DNA of 64,000 bases from the NCBI GenBank assembly GCA_009746045.1, contig RPFO01000213.1, positions 13,093,051-13,157,050 on the forward strand, given 5' to 3'. The stretch's first letter is position 1. Each line of letters begins with the position of its first letter. Below the pieces are notes generated by a model that was given only the letters and a program-made list of their open reading frames with translations, was not told the DNA's origin and ran no database searches. Positions 41,001-52,500 of the stretch are shown piece after piece. Source of the DNA: Mesostigma viride. Lineage: Eukaryota > Streptophyta > Mesostigmatophyceae > Mesostigmatales > Mesostigmataceae. Position numbers and translations under genes: made by a program.

Positions 41001-44000
41001 GTCTTGTTTGTAGGCACCTTATGTCGGTCCTTTGCCTGTTTTGAGGTTCTAACAGATTGCGTAACTGCTGCTTTGACTGTTTTCTCATGGTTGCCCCCTT
41101 TTTGCTTGGTGAAACCAGGTACTGCGAGTGCTTTGCGTCGGGCGTCTACTGCTCCGGCTGCAACTGCCTCAACTGCCACAACACGGTCGCGCACGAGGCT
41201 GCTCGCCAGCACGCGATACGTGTGACGCTTGACAGAAACCCGACCGCCTTCCAGCCCAAGATTACCACCGCGACGACTGGCGCTGGGCAGGGCGGGGTGG
41301 CCAACGGGGCGGGGGGCAAGGAGGCCTCTTTTGCTGCGGGCCATGGCCAGGTGCGGCCGAAGGGCAAACATGGGCAGGGTTCGTGAGCGGTGTGGGCTTC
41401 CCATGCCTCTCAGCTTGTTCATCTTCATCCCTCCAATGCACTCCCTTTGTTACTACAACCTGCTGCCCAGGCCGACTGCCCAACCCGACCTACCCACGCA
41501 GCCTGTCTCTGCTTTGTGTGTGTGTGTGTGTGTCTGGGGGTGAATTCCTGTCCCTTTCTGTTCCTGCCCACAGGCTTGCATGGATCTCCGACGCCACCTC
41601 GGCAATATCCAATGCACTGCCTCCCTCCACCATTTGCAACCCCAAACCCCATCTTGGGCCCTTGGTGCACGTACGCCAGCACTTGCAATGGGCATGTGTG
41701 TTCACTTTGCCTTCCGCACGGTTTTCCAGGCAGCCCCATTTCCTTGGCTGCATCGCTGACTGAAGATTACATGGACAAGCTCCCAGTCCGCGGAGCTGGC
41801 CAGATATGCACTATGTCATGGTATTGGTTGCGGTTTCTTTATGGGACTTGTGTGGGTCATGGGTCACTGCATGCTTGTCTATGTGCCCGGGACGTTCTCC
41901 GACTTTCAACGTGTTCTGCGTGCTACGGTGCCATGAACTGCCGCTTATTTCGTGTGGAAGCACCACGGGGTAGACACGGGCTTACCTGCCGGACGGCACC
42001 CCACGCACTCGTATGGCGTCACAAGGTAGTAACCGCATGTGCCAATGACCTGCGCGTGCCTACCGCGACCGGTGACCTTGATTCCCACTGCCTCTGCCAC
42101 GGGTCCGCGTGCACAGCAAGCCAACGGGGCGGCCGAGCCACTGGGGGGTGGCCACGCCAAGCACCACAAGGGGTGCCAGTGCAAGCGCTCGGGCTGCCTC
42201 AAGAAGTACTGCGAGTGCTTCCAGGTGGGCTGGTGTCGTCGCTGCATGTACCGTCTGTGGGGGTGGGGTGGGGGTGGGGGTGGGTTTACTCTCCATCTGG
42301 GTGTATCGGATCCTCAATATAGCACAATAGCGTACATTATAGTACACAGGATATAGCACAGTAGCGTACATTATAGTACACAGGTAGACCCGGCGAGGGC
42401 CGAGCCCCCAACTATTTTGGACTCCACTATTGCAGAATTCTATTCAAGTCCGGCTGTGCAGAATCTAAATTCCCGTGGCCCGTCGCGTCGCCCGTGGCCC
42501 AGTGCCCATGGCCCGGTACTGGTCAGTGGCCCGGTGGCTACTGGCTAGTGCGAGTTGTGGCACGTTGAAATTCTTTTCGTCCCTCCGATGCTGAAATTTT
42601 TTGCCCGTGGCTACTGGCTAGTTGCCCGGGGCTTAAGTAGTGGCCCATCGCCCGTCATTACTTACGTCCCTTGTTGAAATTGCCCGGGGCTAGTTGCCCG
42701 TGGCTAGTGGCCCGCCGCCCATTGCCGCTGAAATTCCTTCCGTCCCTCGTCGAAATTCCCCATTGCTAGGTATTTGCCCGTTTGTCCGTCGCCTGAACTT
42801 CCTTCCATCCCTTTTTCCTAGTAGTCACGTGCTTCTTCGCTGCGCTCCGGAGAGGAGGCCGCTGAAGCGGCCGCTTGCTTCGCTCACTTGGCGCTTCGCG
42901 CGTACTGAATCTGCGATTCGTCTGTCGATCTCCTGAGTACGCCCTAATGGCTGATTTTTCAGCCACGATTCACTACCTAATTAGGCGACAAACGGTCACC
43001 AAGTCCTCTTCATATAGGTGTAGGGATCTCTGCTTGAGTTTTGGGCATTTCTTGGAGCCATGGGGTTTAGTACATTTTACAGTCGGAAGGACCCTGCCAA
43101 GTATAGTTTGTATTTCAAATGTTCACGGAGCCACTGGTTTGGTAAGTTCGATAGGCTGGTCTTTGGCTGCAGGTTTTTCTGAGAGCTATCTGTGCTACCA
43201 TGCACCAAGGGCATGTCACAATATCCAAACAGAGTGAGCAGACTAGGGCCGATGGGAGCGCAACATTACCAGGATTACAATGATTCTGTTAGCTGCCCCT
43301 GCCCCCATCATGGCTTTCGACCTCGTATTGATGCCCATGCCCCCATGGGGCGCGTGCGTGCGTGCGTGTCTTCTGGCGCGATGGCCTGCCCGGCCACAGG
43401 CTGGTGTGCTTTGCTCCGACAACTGCAAGTGCATCGACTGCCGCAACTTTGGCGGATGCTCGGGGGGTGGGTACCCGGGTTCGGCCACCTTCCACCGACG
43501 GCCGGGGCTGGACGGTCAGCACCCCTTGTCCCCGCTCGACGAAGAGGAGCCGCTCTGGTCGCTGAGCCTGGTGCGTGATGGTCACTGAAGCCTGATGAGC
43601 CATGGCCGCTGCCTGCTGGTGCGCTGCGGTTCCATCAACACGGTGCATAATCATCTGGCCCTCTATGTCAGCGGCTCCTTGGCCCACTCTACAGCGGGGC
43701 CCATGGCACCGATTGGGCTGGTGAAAAGGAGCCACTTCAGTAGTGGCCATCACGCAAGGTATTGGGCATGGTGGGTGCTCACAAGGATGGCGTTGCCTTC
43801 ATGGTGCACCGGGTTGCATGCTTCCCACGTCTCGGCCGCGTGGTGGCAACGATTGTGGGCTTGCCACAGCGCGTCCACGTTGAGACCGCGGCAGAAGCGA
43901 GGTGGAAGAAAGCCTTTCTCCGCGCACTGTGGGATGGGACATTCTGTGTACTTTTTTCAGATCCTCATATCCTAGTGAACTCATCCATGGCGACAGTGGG

Positions 44001-46854
44001 CCATTGAGCTTATGACAGTACGGTGGCCAGTATTTGCGAGTAGGCGGTCGACAAGGTAGGCCTAGACCCTGTGCTGCCTTGGCAGGGACAGCAAGCATGC
44101 GTGTCCGTGACATAGGCAGCAGTTTTGCAAGGCAGCCGCGTAGCATCCCACACTGATGGAGTTGCTAAATCCCATCTCATTCATGGGTTTTGTCTGTTCA
44201 AGGCGCAAGAACAAGGCCACTCATGGCGCGATGGAGCCCTGGGCCACCCTCCGGCAACGCCCTCCCTGCCCCCCCCCCCCCCCTGGCATTGCAGATGAAG
44301 GCGGCCTCTATGGCGGCTCCCATCGACATCCCCGTTGCAAAGTGAGTCCGCGGGTTAGATGCCTTCTGGTGGCTTGTGGTCATGCAGCCAAAGGTCCTTT
44401 TTCTTTATGGGCGTGGATGTGTTGGTTGGGTGTGAGTGAGCCAGCCCATGCTGCTGTCAACGGGCTGGGTACAGCTGTCCTGCAATATACCGCGGGTGCT
44501 TGGCCCTGCAAAGCCCTGCAGTGCTTCTAGAGCACTTCTGCCTCTGTCCTCTGGGGCCTTTGTCGTACAAAAGCCAGGTGGGGTAGCCCACGGGGCCGTG
44601 ACAACCAAGTGGTTGCCCTGTGGTCTCCATCACCTTTTTCGTCACTACAAGGGGAGGTATTTCCCGCTATCCTGTTACACATGCGTAGGGCGTTCACCAG
44701 CTCACCCAGAGGCCCTGACCATGCTCTCAGGCATCCCACTGCCTTTGCGGGGCGAACGCGGACACAACCCGTATGATCTGGGTCAGCGGTCCGTTCCTGG
44801 GACCCATTTGAGTGAGTCTGTCCCGCACATTACCTGTGTTTCTGTTCCGTCACGGAGACTTTGTCCACGGATCACCCTCACACAGCGGTGTTCTTGGTTC
44901 ACCCTCGTCCCCCAGTGGATGGTGCCACGACTCCACCGGGCTAAGCTTGGCAATGCCCCTGTAACTGCTTATCCTTGCATGAGGTATCGTGATTGCCACC
45001 TACTATTCACATTTTTTTATAAGCTGCTAGCGCTATTGTCCCCCAAAAAAAACGTTTAACACATTGGATCGTATGCGGATGTGGCGCCCCACTCTCATAA
45101 CGCATGCGTTTGCCCGTCCCACACAACACTTTCCCCCTCTCCATTTGCTGTCGTCGCGGTGGCTGCTGTGCCTGCGCAGCAAGAAGTTCTTCTCTGGCGT
45201 GCTCACGGAAGACAGCATCAAGGACCTGTGCCGCCTTTTTGTGCGCCTGGCCGCCAAGGTGTCGCGCATGATGGAGGCGGCCGAGCAAGGTGAGGCAGCC
45301 ATGCGTGGCCGCACCGTGGGGTAGATGATGGGGGTGGCTGCCCAATACATTTGTGTTGTGGGTGGCTGGCCATTTGCAAATTTTTCATGCAAAGGGTGAC
45401 CGGGCCATTTGTCAACGTTTATGTTGTGTGTGGCGGGGCCGATTGTTCAGTAATTCCAGGTGGCCCGTCTTTGATGGCGCGACTAATGCTGCTGTCTCAC
45501 GGTGGTAGCGTGTGGCAGCGGAGGCAAGCTCAGCATAACGCAATGGGCTGTACGTTCTCAAACACATGGGAAAGCCGAGTCAGATCACTGCCATAATGTC
45601 TAGTTCTGACCTGATCGTGGGAGTCTTCCCCTTGTCCCCAACCCATCGCGGCGCGTGCAGAGCGCATCCTCAAGGAGAGCCAGCAGGAGGATGCCTTCTC
45701 GCTGGCCGCTGCACCACCAGAGCGCGCAGTGCCAGCATCAGATGCGTCGGACAGAGCCCCCGCAGGTGCAGCTGTCCCGGCATCCGCAACAGCCGCCACG
45801 CCCATGGCTGCCAGGGCCACGGGGGAGGCGGCGTTGCCAACTGGCGCCTCAGCACTGTTTCCTTTGCCGTCGTCGCTGATGCCTGGCATCCCCATGGACC
45901 CTGAGGCGGCCGCCCTACTGTGCTACGAGGGTTCCCACGACGCACTTGGGGGGGGAAGGAGCGCGGCGCCTGCTGGCATCCCGCCGGAGCATTCCCCATC
46001 AGAGGCCGGCCCTGGGCGACAGGTGACCGGTGGGGGACAAGCAGAGCCGGCAAGCGTGGCCAACGCACCCCAGCCGTCAGCACCAGAGCGAACAGCTGTG
46101 GCTGCAACGGCCCAGGCCGCAAAGGGGGTGACGGATACGGGGCTATCTGGCACGCAGGCAAGCGCGGGCACGCATGCGGGTGAAGACAGGCCAGCAGCCG
46201 GCACGGAGCCCGCAGCAGGTGGCTTCTTGTTAGGCAAGCGGACTCGAAGTGAGAGCCCCCTGGAGGTGGCAGAGCCTGGCGCCAAGAGAGGTCACGTGGA
46301 AACAAACTTGGTGGCGGATGCTGGCGGTGCAGCATCCCAGCCAAGGCAGGACGCCACCCGAAACGAAGCCACTTTGTCGCAGGCAGCCATCGTGAAGAAA
46401 GAGGCCGAGGACGGCACCGGCCAGGACAGGCTGTGGCTGCATGCTGGCATCCCCGCGGCGCAAGGCGGTGCGGATGACGGAAGCCGGCGCGGCAGCGGGG
46501 GGTCCCAGTCCTCACGGGGTGACCGCGCGAGTGACGACGGCAGCAGCGGCGCCGCGGTGGACAGTGCGCGCGTGTCCTCGGGCGGCTCGCCCCACATACC
46601 GAGCACAGGGTCCCTCTCGCTCCTGTGCGAGGAGTCGAGCTCCCTGTCGTACCTGGACATGCCACCGAGGGGTCGTGGGTGCGGTGGTGGCCCTGGCGGT
46701 GTGGCTGCTGGCAGCATCTTTGCGCCGGTGACGATGGCCAGTGAGGACGGGGAGCGTCCCGTGTCGGTGCTGTACGCGGCGCAGGAGAAGAAGGTGCTGG
46801 AGGAGATGAGCGAGGTGCTCAAGAAGCTGGTGGGCATCACGCGCACGTGGTCCG
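38036..46854 (+). CDS. CXC-domain (TSO1/CPP/LIN54-type) DNA-binding protein, ends uncertain
   Basis: Exons joined in phase: 38036-38303 and 39152-40466 (less certain left edges), then 41119-41350, 42117-42224, 43400-43570, 44295-44341, 45180-45289 and 45661-46854. The first CXC repeat spans an intron: [14 protein letters not shown] joins [19 protein letters not shown]. The conserved linker [10 protein letters not shown] follows. The second repeat also spans an intron: [18 protein letters not shown] joins [19 protein letters not shown]. Two zinc-binding CXC repeats with an RNPxAF linker define the CRC domain, which binds cell-cycle (CHR-like) promoter elements in DREAM-type complexes. Flanks are Gly/Ala/Pro/Gln-rich. 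The helical segment [20 protein letters not shown] (45181-) resembles the conserved C-terminal region of the family. After 46854 either the frame reads on to a stop at 47009, or a last exon at 47925-47980 in phase 1 ends it. The start codon is not resolved. Confidence 0.85.
42300..42390. repeat. 31-bp tandem duplication in CXC intron
   Basis: The word TAGCGTACATTATAGTACAC plus its AGGATATAGCACA context occurs twice in a row between about 42325 and 42385, in the intron after the exon ending at 42224. Confidence 0.7.
42470..42800. repeat. Degenerate word repeat (CCCGTGGC / GGCTAGT / GAAATTC) in CXC intron
   Basis: Permuted words such as GCCCGTGGCTA, GGCTAGTGGCCC, TTGCCCG, CGTCCCT and TTGAAATT recur many times in varying order. 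This looks like an eroded tandem array rather than coding sequence. It falls in the intron between 42224 and 43400. Confidence 0.6.
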
Positions 46855-48164
46855 GTGAGGAGGGGCGCGCACCGGGGGTTGTGGTAGGGATGGTTGGCGC
46901 GCAGAGCTGGAGGAGAGGGGTGGAGTGTTGGAAAAGGGGGGGGGCAGCGAGTGGACTAGGGCCTTTGTATAAAGATTGTTGTGGGGCGTGGCACGAGAGA
47001 CTTTTTTAGCTGCGTGGCGTTGTTGTTGTGTTGTGTACCATCCACACATGTGAGGTGCCCCGCACATGGCCCTTGCGTGGGTGTTTCCCAGTAGAGATCG
47101 GCAGTTACGTGCAGACGTTGGTGGCCTGCCATGTGCTTGGGTGTTGGGCAGTATGCGCTGCTGTCCTGCTTGGCTTTCTTCGGGGGAGGTCTGCTGCACT
47201 GGGGGAAGGGGGCATTTTTGAAAGCCATCTTGGCGGTCAGGAAGGGGGCGGCTGTTTTGCATTCGAAGAGCGCTACGGTTATCTGCAGTGGCTGTTCACA
47301 CGGGCTACAATTACATTAAAGACTGCTTTGTATGTTGTTAGCCTTAAGTCGACAGCCACCCTGGCGTTTGACCTGGACAGGGTCCGGGGGGGGTGCAAGT
47401 TGTGCTGGCCACGCACTACTGGTTAGTCTGAACGGTTCTCCAGCACGCCACATGTCCCGCACGCCTACGTCTTCAAGGCCACACTCTGCTCCGTGTCCCT
47501 GCTAGCATGGTGTGCCCTGCACTCGTAAACTAGCTCTCCCGGGTGGGTGCCGTACAGTAATGTCCTGTTTGTGGGTAACTAAGGTATGGCTTATGGATTT
47601 GTGCATAGTGCTGCCATGCTTTTTTATCCTGGCATGACTTGAAAGCGATCTGATTTCGTGACTGCGCGGTTTCTTGCTGCCGCAAAGTAATTACTGTAAC
47701 GGCAGAAGCGTTTTTTACTAGCTCCATTTGCGACTTACGTACCTATAGGAGTTCATTTCCCTTTCATTTGATTAGCTTTCTCCTGATATGTGCCGGCGTA
47801 AATTAAAGGGCATTCTTGGCTGCAACGCTTTCTGACAACCGCCATAAGTGGCTGTGTTGCATCCCATGTGCCCCGCCCTCCACATGCCACAACCCCATTG
47901 GCTGCAGCTTCTTCAGCTTTGCAGGTGTGCACAGCGAAAAGCATGCTCTGACCAAGTTGTCCAGGCTGCAGGCACCTTGAGAAGACAGGAACTTGGACAG
48001 CGTTCACAGCCAGTGGAAACAGGAGTCCAGATGCATCAGCCATGGGAAAACGAGGTGCTGCGCTGCGCCATGGCCTATGCCACAAGTCTCACTTGAGGAG
48101 TGAACCTTGTCATGCGGCCAGAAATTCTCAATAAAGATGACAAATGGCTGTTCAATCTACTAAT
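46855..48164. other. 3' region of the CXC gene; possible last exon
   Basis: The frame of the last confident exon stays open to 47009. A good pyrimidine tract and acceptor at 47924 would join in phase to a short exon (47925-47980) ending in TGA. Neither can be preferred from sequence alone. Other open frames here show no domain. A retroposed LINE follows from about 48165. Confidence 0.4.
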
Positions 48165-48545
48165 GGCTCACGGACAAGATGGCCGCACGGCTGGACGGCA
48201 CGGTTTACAGGATGCTCCGACAGGTCCTGAACGTAGGGTTTTCAACACATAGGTCGTTAGCCTCTTTGTATAAGGGTATGCCTCGCATCACGGACGAGAA
48301 TCGGCAGCGTAGGATAGAATTCGTAGAACATCTTGCTCGCACCAGTCAGGTAGACACCGCCATCGGTCTGGTCGGCCCCCAGCGGCTTGGCCAGCCAGGG
48401 CGGCATATCCTGACCTGGCCTGGCCCCAAGGACATTCCTAGAAAGATTGGTAAACCTGGCATGAACTATACACAGCAGTTGCTGGCCGACCTAGTGGTCC
48501 CAGCCCAGTTTGAACACTGCATTTCCTTCCAGCTTAGCATGTGGC
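48165..48545 (+). mobile_element. LINE RT C-terminal fragment
   Basis: Plus-strand copy of the RTE/CR1-like LINE C-terminus (ARLDGTVYRMLRQVLNVGFS, RRIEFVEHLARTSQVDTAIG, LLADLVVPAQFEHC). It is closely related to 8078-8640 and 51305-51780 on the minus strand. It is truncated at both ends and lacks its own 3' tail. Confidence 0.8.
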
Positions 48546-48554
48546 CCATGCCTA

Positions 48555-48765
48555 TGCGATTAAATTAAACTGTAACATATCTCTGTTGGGAGTACATGTA
48601 GCACATATCCCAGAGATGGGGCATATGGCGTTTAATACATTCTGGGCTACTTCCTGCAAGGGTAGGGTGTAAACTACACCTGCTCTGGGTGCACAAAGTG
48701 CACCTGCACCACTATGTATTCCAGCACCTAAGGTGGGGACATCGGGGTGGAAGATCATCATGGCT
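48555..48765 (-). mobile_element. LINE-type 3' UTR with stem-loop and TTTAA tail
   Basis: Inverted copy of the 3' UTR seen at 6600-6900 and 12007-12236, including a CTCCCAACAGAG stem-loop and ACATATGCCCCATC-like sequence. It has a short TTTAA tail at its left edge. Confidence 0.65.
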
Positions 48766-49232
48766 AAATAATTAATTAATTAATTAATTAGACTCGTGCT
48801 CCCGTTGGGGAGTCACGGAGCATTAACCCCGATGGATCGATGGATGGATGGATGGATGGATGGATGGATGGATGGATGGATGGATGGATGGATGGATGGA
48901 TGGATGGATGGATGGATGGATGGATGGATGGATGGATGGATGGATGGATGGATGGATGGATGGATGGATGGATGGGTGCAAACAGTCCGACCGGTCCAAT
49001 CTATCTACATCAACTACCTACAACATCTATCTAAACAACATCACTAACTACAACATCTATCTAACAACATCATGCTACCCTAGGGGAGCTGTCTGGCGTG
49101 CCTCCCGCGGGTTTGCTCACGCGGGCGCTTCCCCACGAGGGGGGGCTCGTTGTCCTCTATGACCTGGGCCCACTTGGCCTTGTCCATCATCTTCTTCCAA
49201 ATCACGGAGAGGCCTAGGCCCCCCATTGAATT
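48766..49232 (-). mobile_element. TTAA-tailed LINE 3' end carrying an expanded GATG array
   Basis: On the minus strand it encodes the LINE C-terminus ([20 protein letters not shown], then a basic tail), then a UTR, then the TGCTCC..CCCCAACGGGAGCACG stem-loop (about 48795-48823) and TTAA tail (48770-48790). The UTR contains about 35 GATG units (about 48833-48975). The sister copy at 50010-50420 has only about four. The copy is interrupted at 49233 by the endonuclease-bearing insert. Confidence 0.8.
48833..48975. repeat. GATG microsatellite
   Basis: About 35 nearly perfect GATG units inside a LINE 3' UTR. Frames reading Met-Asp-Gly-Trp are artefacts. Confidence 0.97.
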
Positions 49233-49795
49233 GAATTGAATTGTAACATAACTCCGTTGGGAGAATTTGATTTCGGCGGCAAGTGTCTCCACCTCCTCCG
49301 CATGTGCGGCAGTATATGCTTGAGTAAGCCGTTCCTGGTACGGGTACAGGTCCTCCCCGCGGCGGCGGGCCTGCGCTAGCGCCAGCCGGGCGGCAACCAC
49401 CCGGGCGTCGCACAGGTAGAGCGGGGCTGGTCGGGCGCAGGGTTGCTCGGGGAGAAGCTTAGAGCCAAGCTCCACCGATCGCATGAACAGTTCGTACTCA
49501 ATAAGGGTGGCGTGAGATATACACCGCGATCTGCGTCCAGGTACATCAAAGGTTGCGCGTCCACGAAGGCAGACCTGATTGCATCGCGGCGTATCTCATC
49601 CTCTGACCACTTCTCCCTGCGCCCACGGACGGGGCGTAAGCAGGTCCAGTCAGGGCGGGGCCGGGGGCGGCGGCGCGCAGGGGCCTGAAGACGTAGGCGC
49701 AAGGTTGCGGTGACCATGCGGTGATCCGATGCGACACTGGGGGTGGTCAGCGTACGGGCATCGATGACGGAAGAGCGCCAGCTGACTTTGCGCAC
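49233..49795 (-). mobile_element. Endonuclease-only LINE derivative
   Basis: Minus-strand frames (49795-49376 and 49484-49260) start at the end of an apurinic-type LINE endonuclease, with the conserved SDHRMVTATLRLRL. They continue into a helical Arg-rich segment (ARLALAQARRRGEDLYPYQE), then stop abruptly at a CTCCCAACGGAGTTATGTTAC stem-loop (about 49240-49260) and a short AATTC tail. No RT lies between endonuclease and 3' end, so this is an internal deletion product or recombinant that kept the 3' signal. Confidence 0.7.
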
Positions 49796-50015
49796 AAGTA
49801 TGTAGTGGCCTCCTCACGTGGGCCGGGCCCAGCCAGGTTAGACGCCGCAAGGCCCGCACTCTTCAAAGAACAGCTCGTAGAGGACATGGGGGGGCTAGGC
49901 CTCTCGCTTATTTGGAAAAAGATTATGGACATGGCCAAGTGGCCGGCCCAGGTCATAAAGGACAACAACCCCCCTGCAGTGGGGAAGGAGCGTGTTTGCA
50001 CACGTGGACGGCTTA
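49796..50015 (+). mobile_element. LINE C-terminal fragment, plus strand
   Basis: Encodes MGGLGLSLIWKKIMDMAKW and VIKDNNPPAVGKE, a diverged relative of the minus-strand C-termini on either side. It ends at a TTAA tail (50010-50030) that is shared with the next, oppositely oriented copy, so the two are tail to tail. Confidence 0.65.
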
Positions 50016-50430
50016 ATTAATTAATTAATTAGACTCGTGCTCCCGTTGGGGAGTCACGGAGCATTAACCCCGATATGGATGGATGGATGGGTGCAAACAG
50101 TCCTACCGGTCTAATCTATCTACATCGGCTACATACTACATCTATCTAACAGCATTCTAACTACAACATCTATCTAGGCAGCCGCACGCTGCCCTAGGGG
50201 AGCTATCTGGCGTGCCTCCCACGGGATTGCACACGCGGGCGCTTCCCCACTGGGGGGGGCTCGTTGTCCTCTATGACCTGGGCCCACTTGGCCTTGTCCA
50301 TCATCTTCTTCCAAATCACGGAGAGGCCTAGGCCCCCCATGTCCTCTACTAGCTGTTCTTTGAAGGTGCGGGCTGGTGTGGACGGCTTACTAGACAAGAC
50401 CCCTAGGGTCGCGGGCACCGCATCGATCTA
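50010..50430 (-). mobile_element. TTAA-tailed LINE 3' end, short GATG version
   Basis: Sister of 48766-49232: the same C-terminal protein (50418-50203), UTR, stem-loop TGCTCCCGTTGGGGAGTCAC GGAGCA (about 50038-50063) and TTAA tail. Here the UTR has only about four GATG units, near 50074-50090. Confidence 0.8.
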
Positions 50431-51190
50431 TAAATTAAATTAAATTAAATTAAATTAAATTAAATTAAACTATAACATGCCTCCGTGGGTAAAGACTATG
50501 ACCGAGCCATTATGCTCCGTCAAGTCCGATGTTTTTTGCAACGTCACCCACATCTGTTCGGTGCTGCCCCTTGGCACAAGCTCTACAAACAGGTCGTGGA
50601 CCGGCTGGATCGCATAGTATCTCCGCACATCTGAACCCTGTGATGCCAGATCTCCTTTGCGGCCGTTCCGAGCTTGGCACTGGATTCGTTGTCCACATCG
50701 TCGCGTCGCTGCCGCAACACGATGTTTTCTGGCATCCGCGGGCTTTTGGTTCCCGCCGCACATTTGAAAGTGCTGTCCTCCGGCTTTTTGCCTTTGCACC
50801 GTGTGCAGTTCTTGGACGTTTGGAATCATGGCATGGCTAACGTGATGACTGACTAGCTAGACCTTTTCAGTGGTTTTCCATTTGCGGGTATTTCCTCGTA
50901 AATGGTGGGAGAGCGATCGCAGCAATGGTGCTCACCACTAGACACTCCCGGCCAGCTAGGCTCGAAACACACGCCCTGATCAAGCATGCTGTTTCCGGCC
51001 CCACCGTCTAGGTCATCTAGTCGCTCCACACGTAAGCCAGCCATAATTTCAATGCACAAGGATACACATTTCCATCACCATTCATCTTCATCATCCTGAA
51101 CGACTCGAAAACGCGGAAAAGATAACGGCAGGCTCGAGCTACCATGGTCCGGATTCTCCCGATTTCTGGCCTGCGCTGGTTGTCTCTTTG
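50431..51190 (-). mobile_element. Repeat R retroposon with TTTAA tail
   Basis: A minus-strand unit that begins with repeat R (51190-50850, including the conserved 68-codon ORF at 51059-50853). It continues through an open frame at 50829-50470 and ends at CCACGGAGGCATGTTATAGT and a TTTAA-repeat tail (50431-50468). The two R halves are contiguous here. The tail and terminal stem-loop show that R is copied as a retroposon by the same route as the LINEs around it. Confidence 0.65.
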
Positions 51191-51191
51191 A

Positions 51192-51990
51192 TAACATGCC
51201 TCCGTGGGGAGGTCATGTAGCACATATTCCATGATGGATGGGGTGGGGGGAGCCGCGTGATCGAACTATCCTAACTCTAAGCTATCTAGAAAATCCTAAC
51301 TACACTACTCATCAAAACGCCTCCGCCGCTTGGGGGGAGGTGGCTTGCCCACAGGGTCGGGCGTGTGCGCCTTGACAATCTTCTTCCACCGCGTCTTGTC
51401 CTGCATGGCAGTCCAAAGACGGGAGAGACAGTGGATGCGGTGCTCAAACTGGGCTGGGACCACTAGGTCGTCCAGCAACATCTGAACGTAGTTCGTGACA
51501 GGTTTCCCTACCCTTTTGGGAATGTCCTCGGGGCCAGGCCAGGTCAGAATGTGCCGCCCTGGCTGGCCAAGCCGCTGGGGGCCGGCCAGACCAAGGGTGG
51601 TGTCGACCTGGCTGGTGCGGGCAAGGTGTCCTACAAATGCTAGATATCCTACGCTGCCTAATCTCGTCCGAAACACGAGGCATGCCATGATACAAAGACT
51701 CTGATGACGGACGCTCGGAAAAACCTACGTTAAGGACCTGTCGGAGCATCCTGTAAACCGTGCCGTCTAGCCTAGCTGCCAGTTTGGGTGGGAGGGTCCA
51801 CGCCTCGGCGCCATACGTGAGCACCGTGAGGACGAGGACCTTGAAGAGCATGCGCTTGCGGTGCCCGCCCAGGCCCTTCGAGCGCCAGTAGGGTGTGAGC
51901 GAACGGAGCTTGGCCCAGGCAAGGCCAATGCGGGTGTCCACATCGTCGGCGGTGTCAGGTCGCCAGCTCCCCAACAGCTTGAAGCTAATT
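51192..51990 (-). mobile_element. RTE/CR1-like LINE 3' part
   Basis: Frames 51974-51444 and 51688-51305 encode LAWAKLRSLTPYWRSKGLGG, VLTVLTYGAEAWTLPPKLAA, YLAFVGHLARTSQVDTTLGL, ending in an Arg-rich tail (PPPKRRRRFDE). The UTR ends at CTCCCCACGGAGGCATGTTA (about 51192-51215). Sister copies are at 7946-9060 and 48165-48545. A frame break lies near 51660. Confidence 0.8.
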
Positions 51991-52329
51991 TAATTTAATT
52001 TTAATGGATGGAGGTGGGCGGAGCTGCGTAATCGAACGAACCTAACTCGAAACTATCTAGTCTAGAAAAATCCTAACTACACTATTCAGCAAAACGCCCT
52101 ATACTACTGGTCACATTATGCACCCTATACTAACCCCTTCAAAAACCCCTTAATTAATTAGACTCGTGCTCCCCTTCACACGCATGACACCATCGTCATG
52201 TGACTACCTAGTACAGCTACCTACTACATTAGCCGTGAGGGCCGGGATTTGCTGATATTCATTTTCCCATTTTTCATCTCATGGTCTATGATTGGATAAT
52301 AAATATACCCGGCCCACCCTGGGCCCACT
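51980..52329 (-). mobile_element. LINE 3' UTR piece and further tail debris
   Basis: A TTAAA tail (51987-52002) followed by sequence matching the 3' UTR of the LINE at 8000-8080 (GGTGGGCGGAGCTGCGTAAT). After 52140 a second TTAA tail with a clipped stem-loop (GACTCGTGCTCCCCTTC) is seen. Then about 130 bp of AT-rich unique sequence leads to the MITE at 52330. Confidence 0.6.
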
Positions 52330-52500
52330 TACACCCCCCCACACATGACGTTTAAGATTGGGGTCCGACCAATCCAAGGCTCACGATCTTAAAGAATCTT
52401 ACTACTGTGATTCGATGCTACTAAGTTCTACTACATTCTACTACAATTATACTACTGGTAGAGGCCAAATCCAGAGTCTCATGATCTTAAACTGAGAATC

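Noticed and set aside
48796-49162. Met-Asp-Gly-Trp repeat protein
   Set aside because: Translation of a GATG microsatellite in a LINE 3' UTR.
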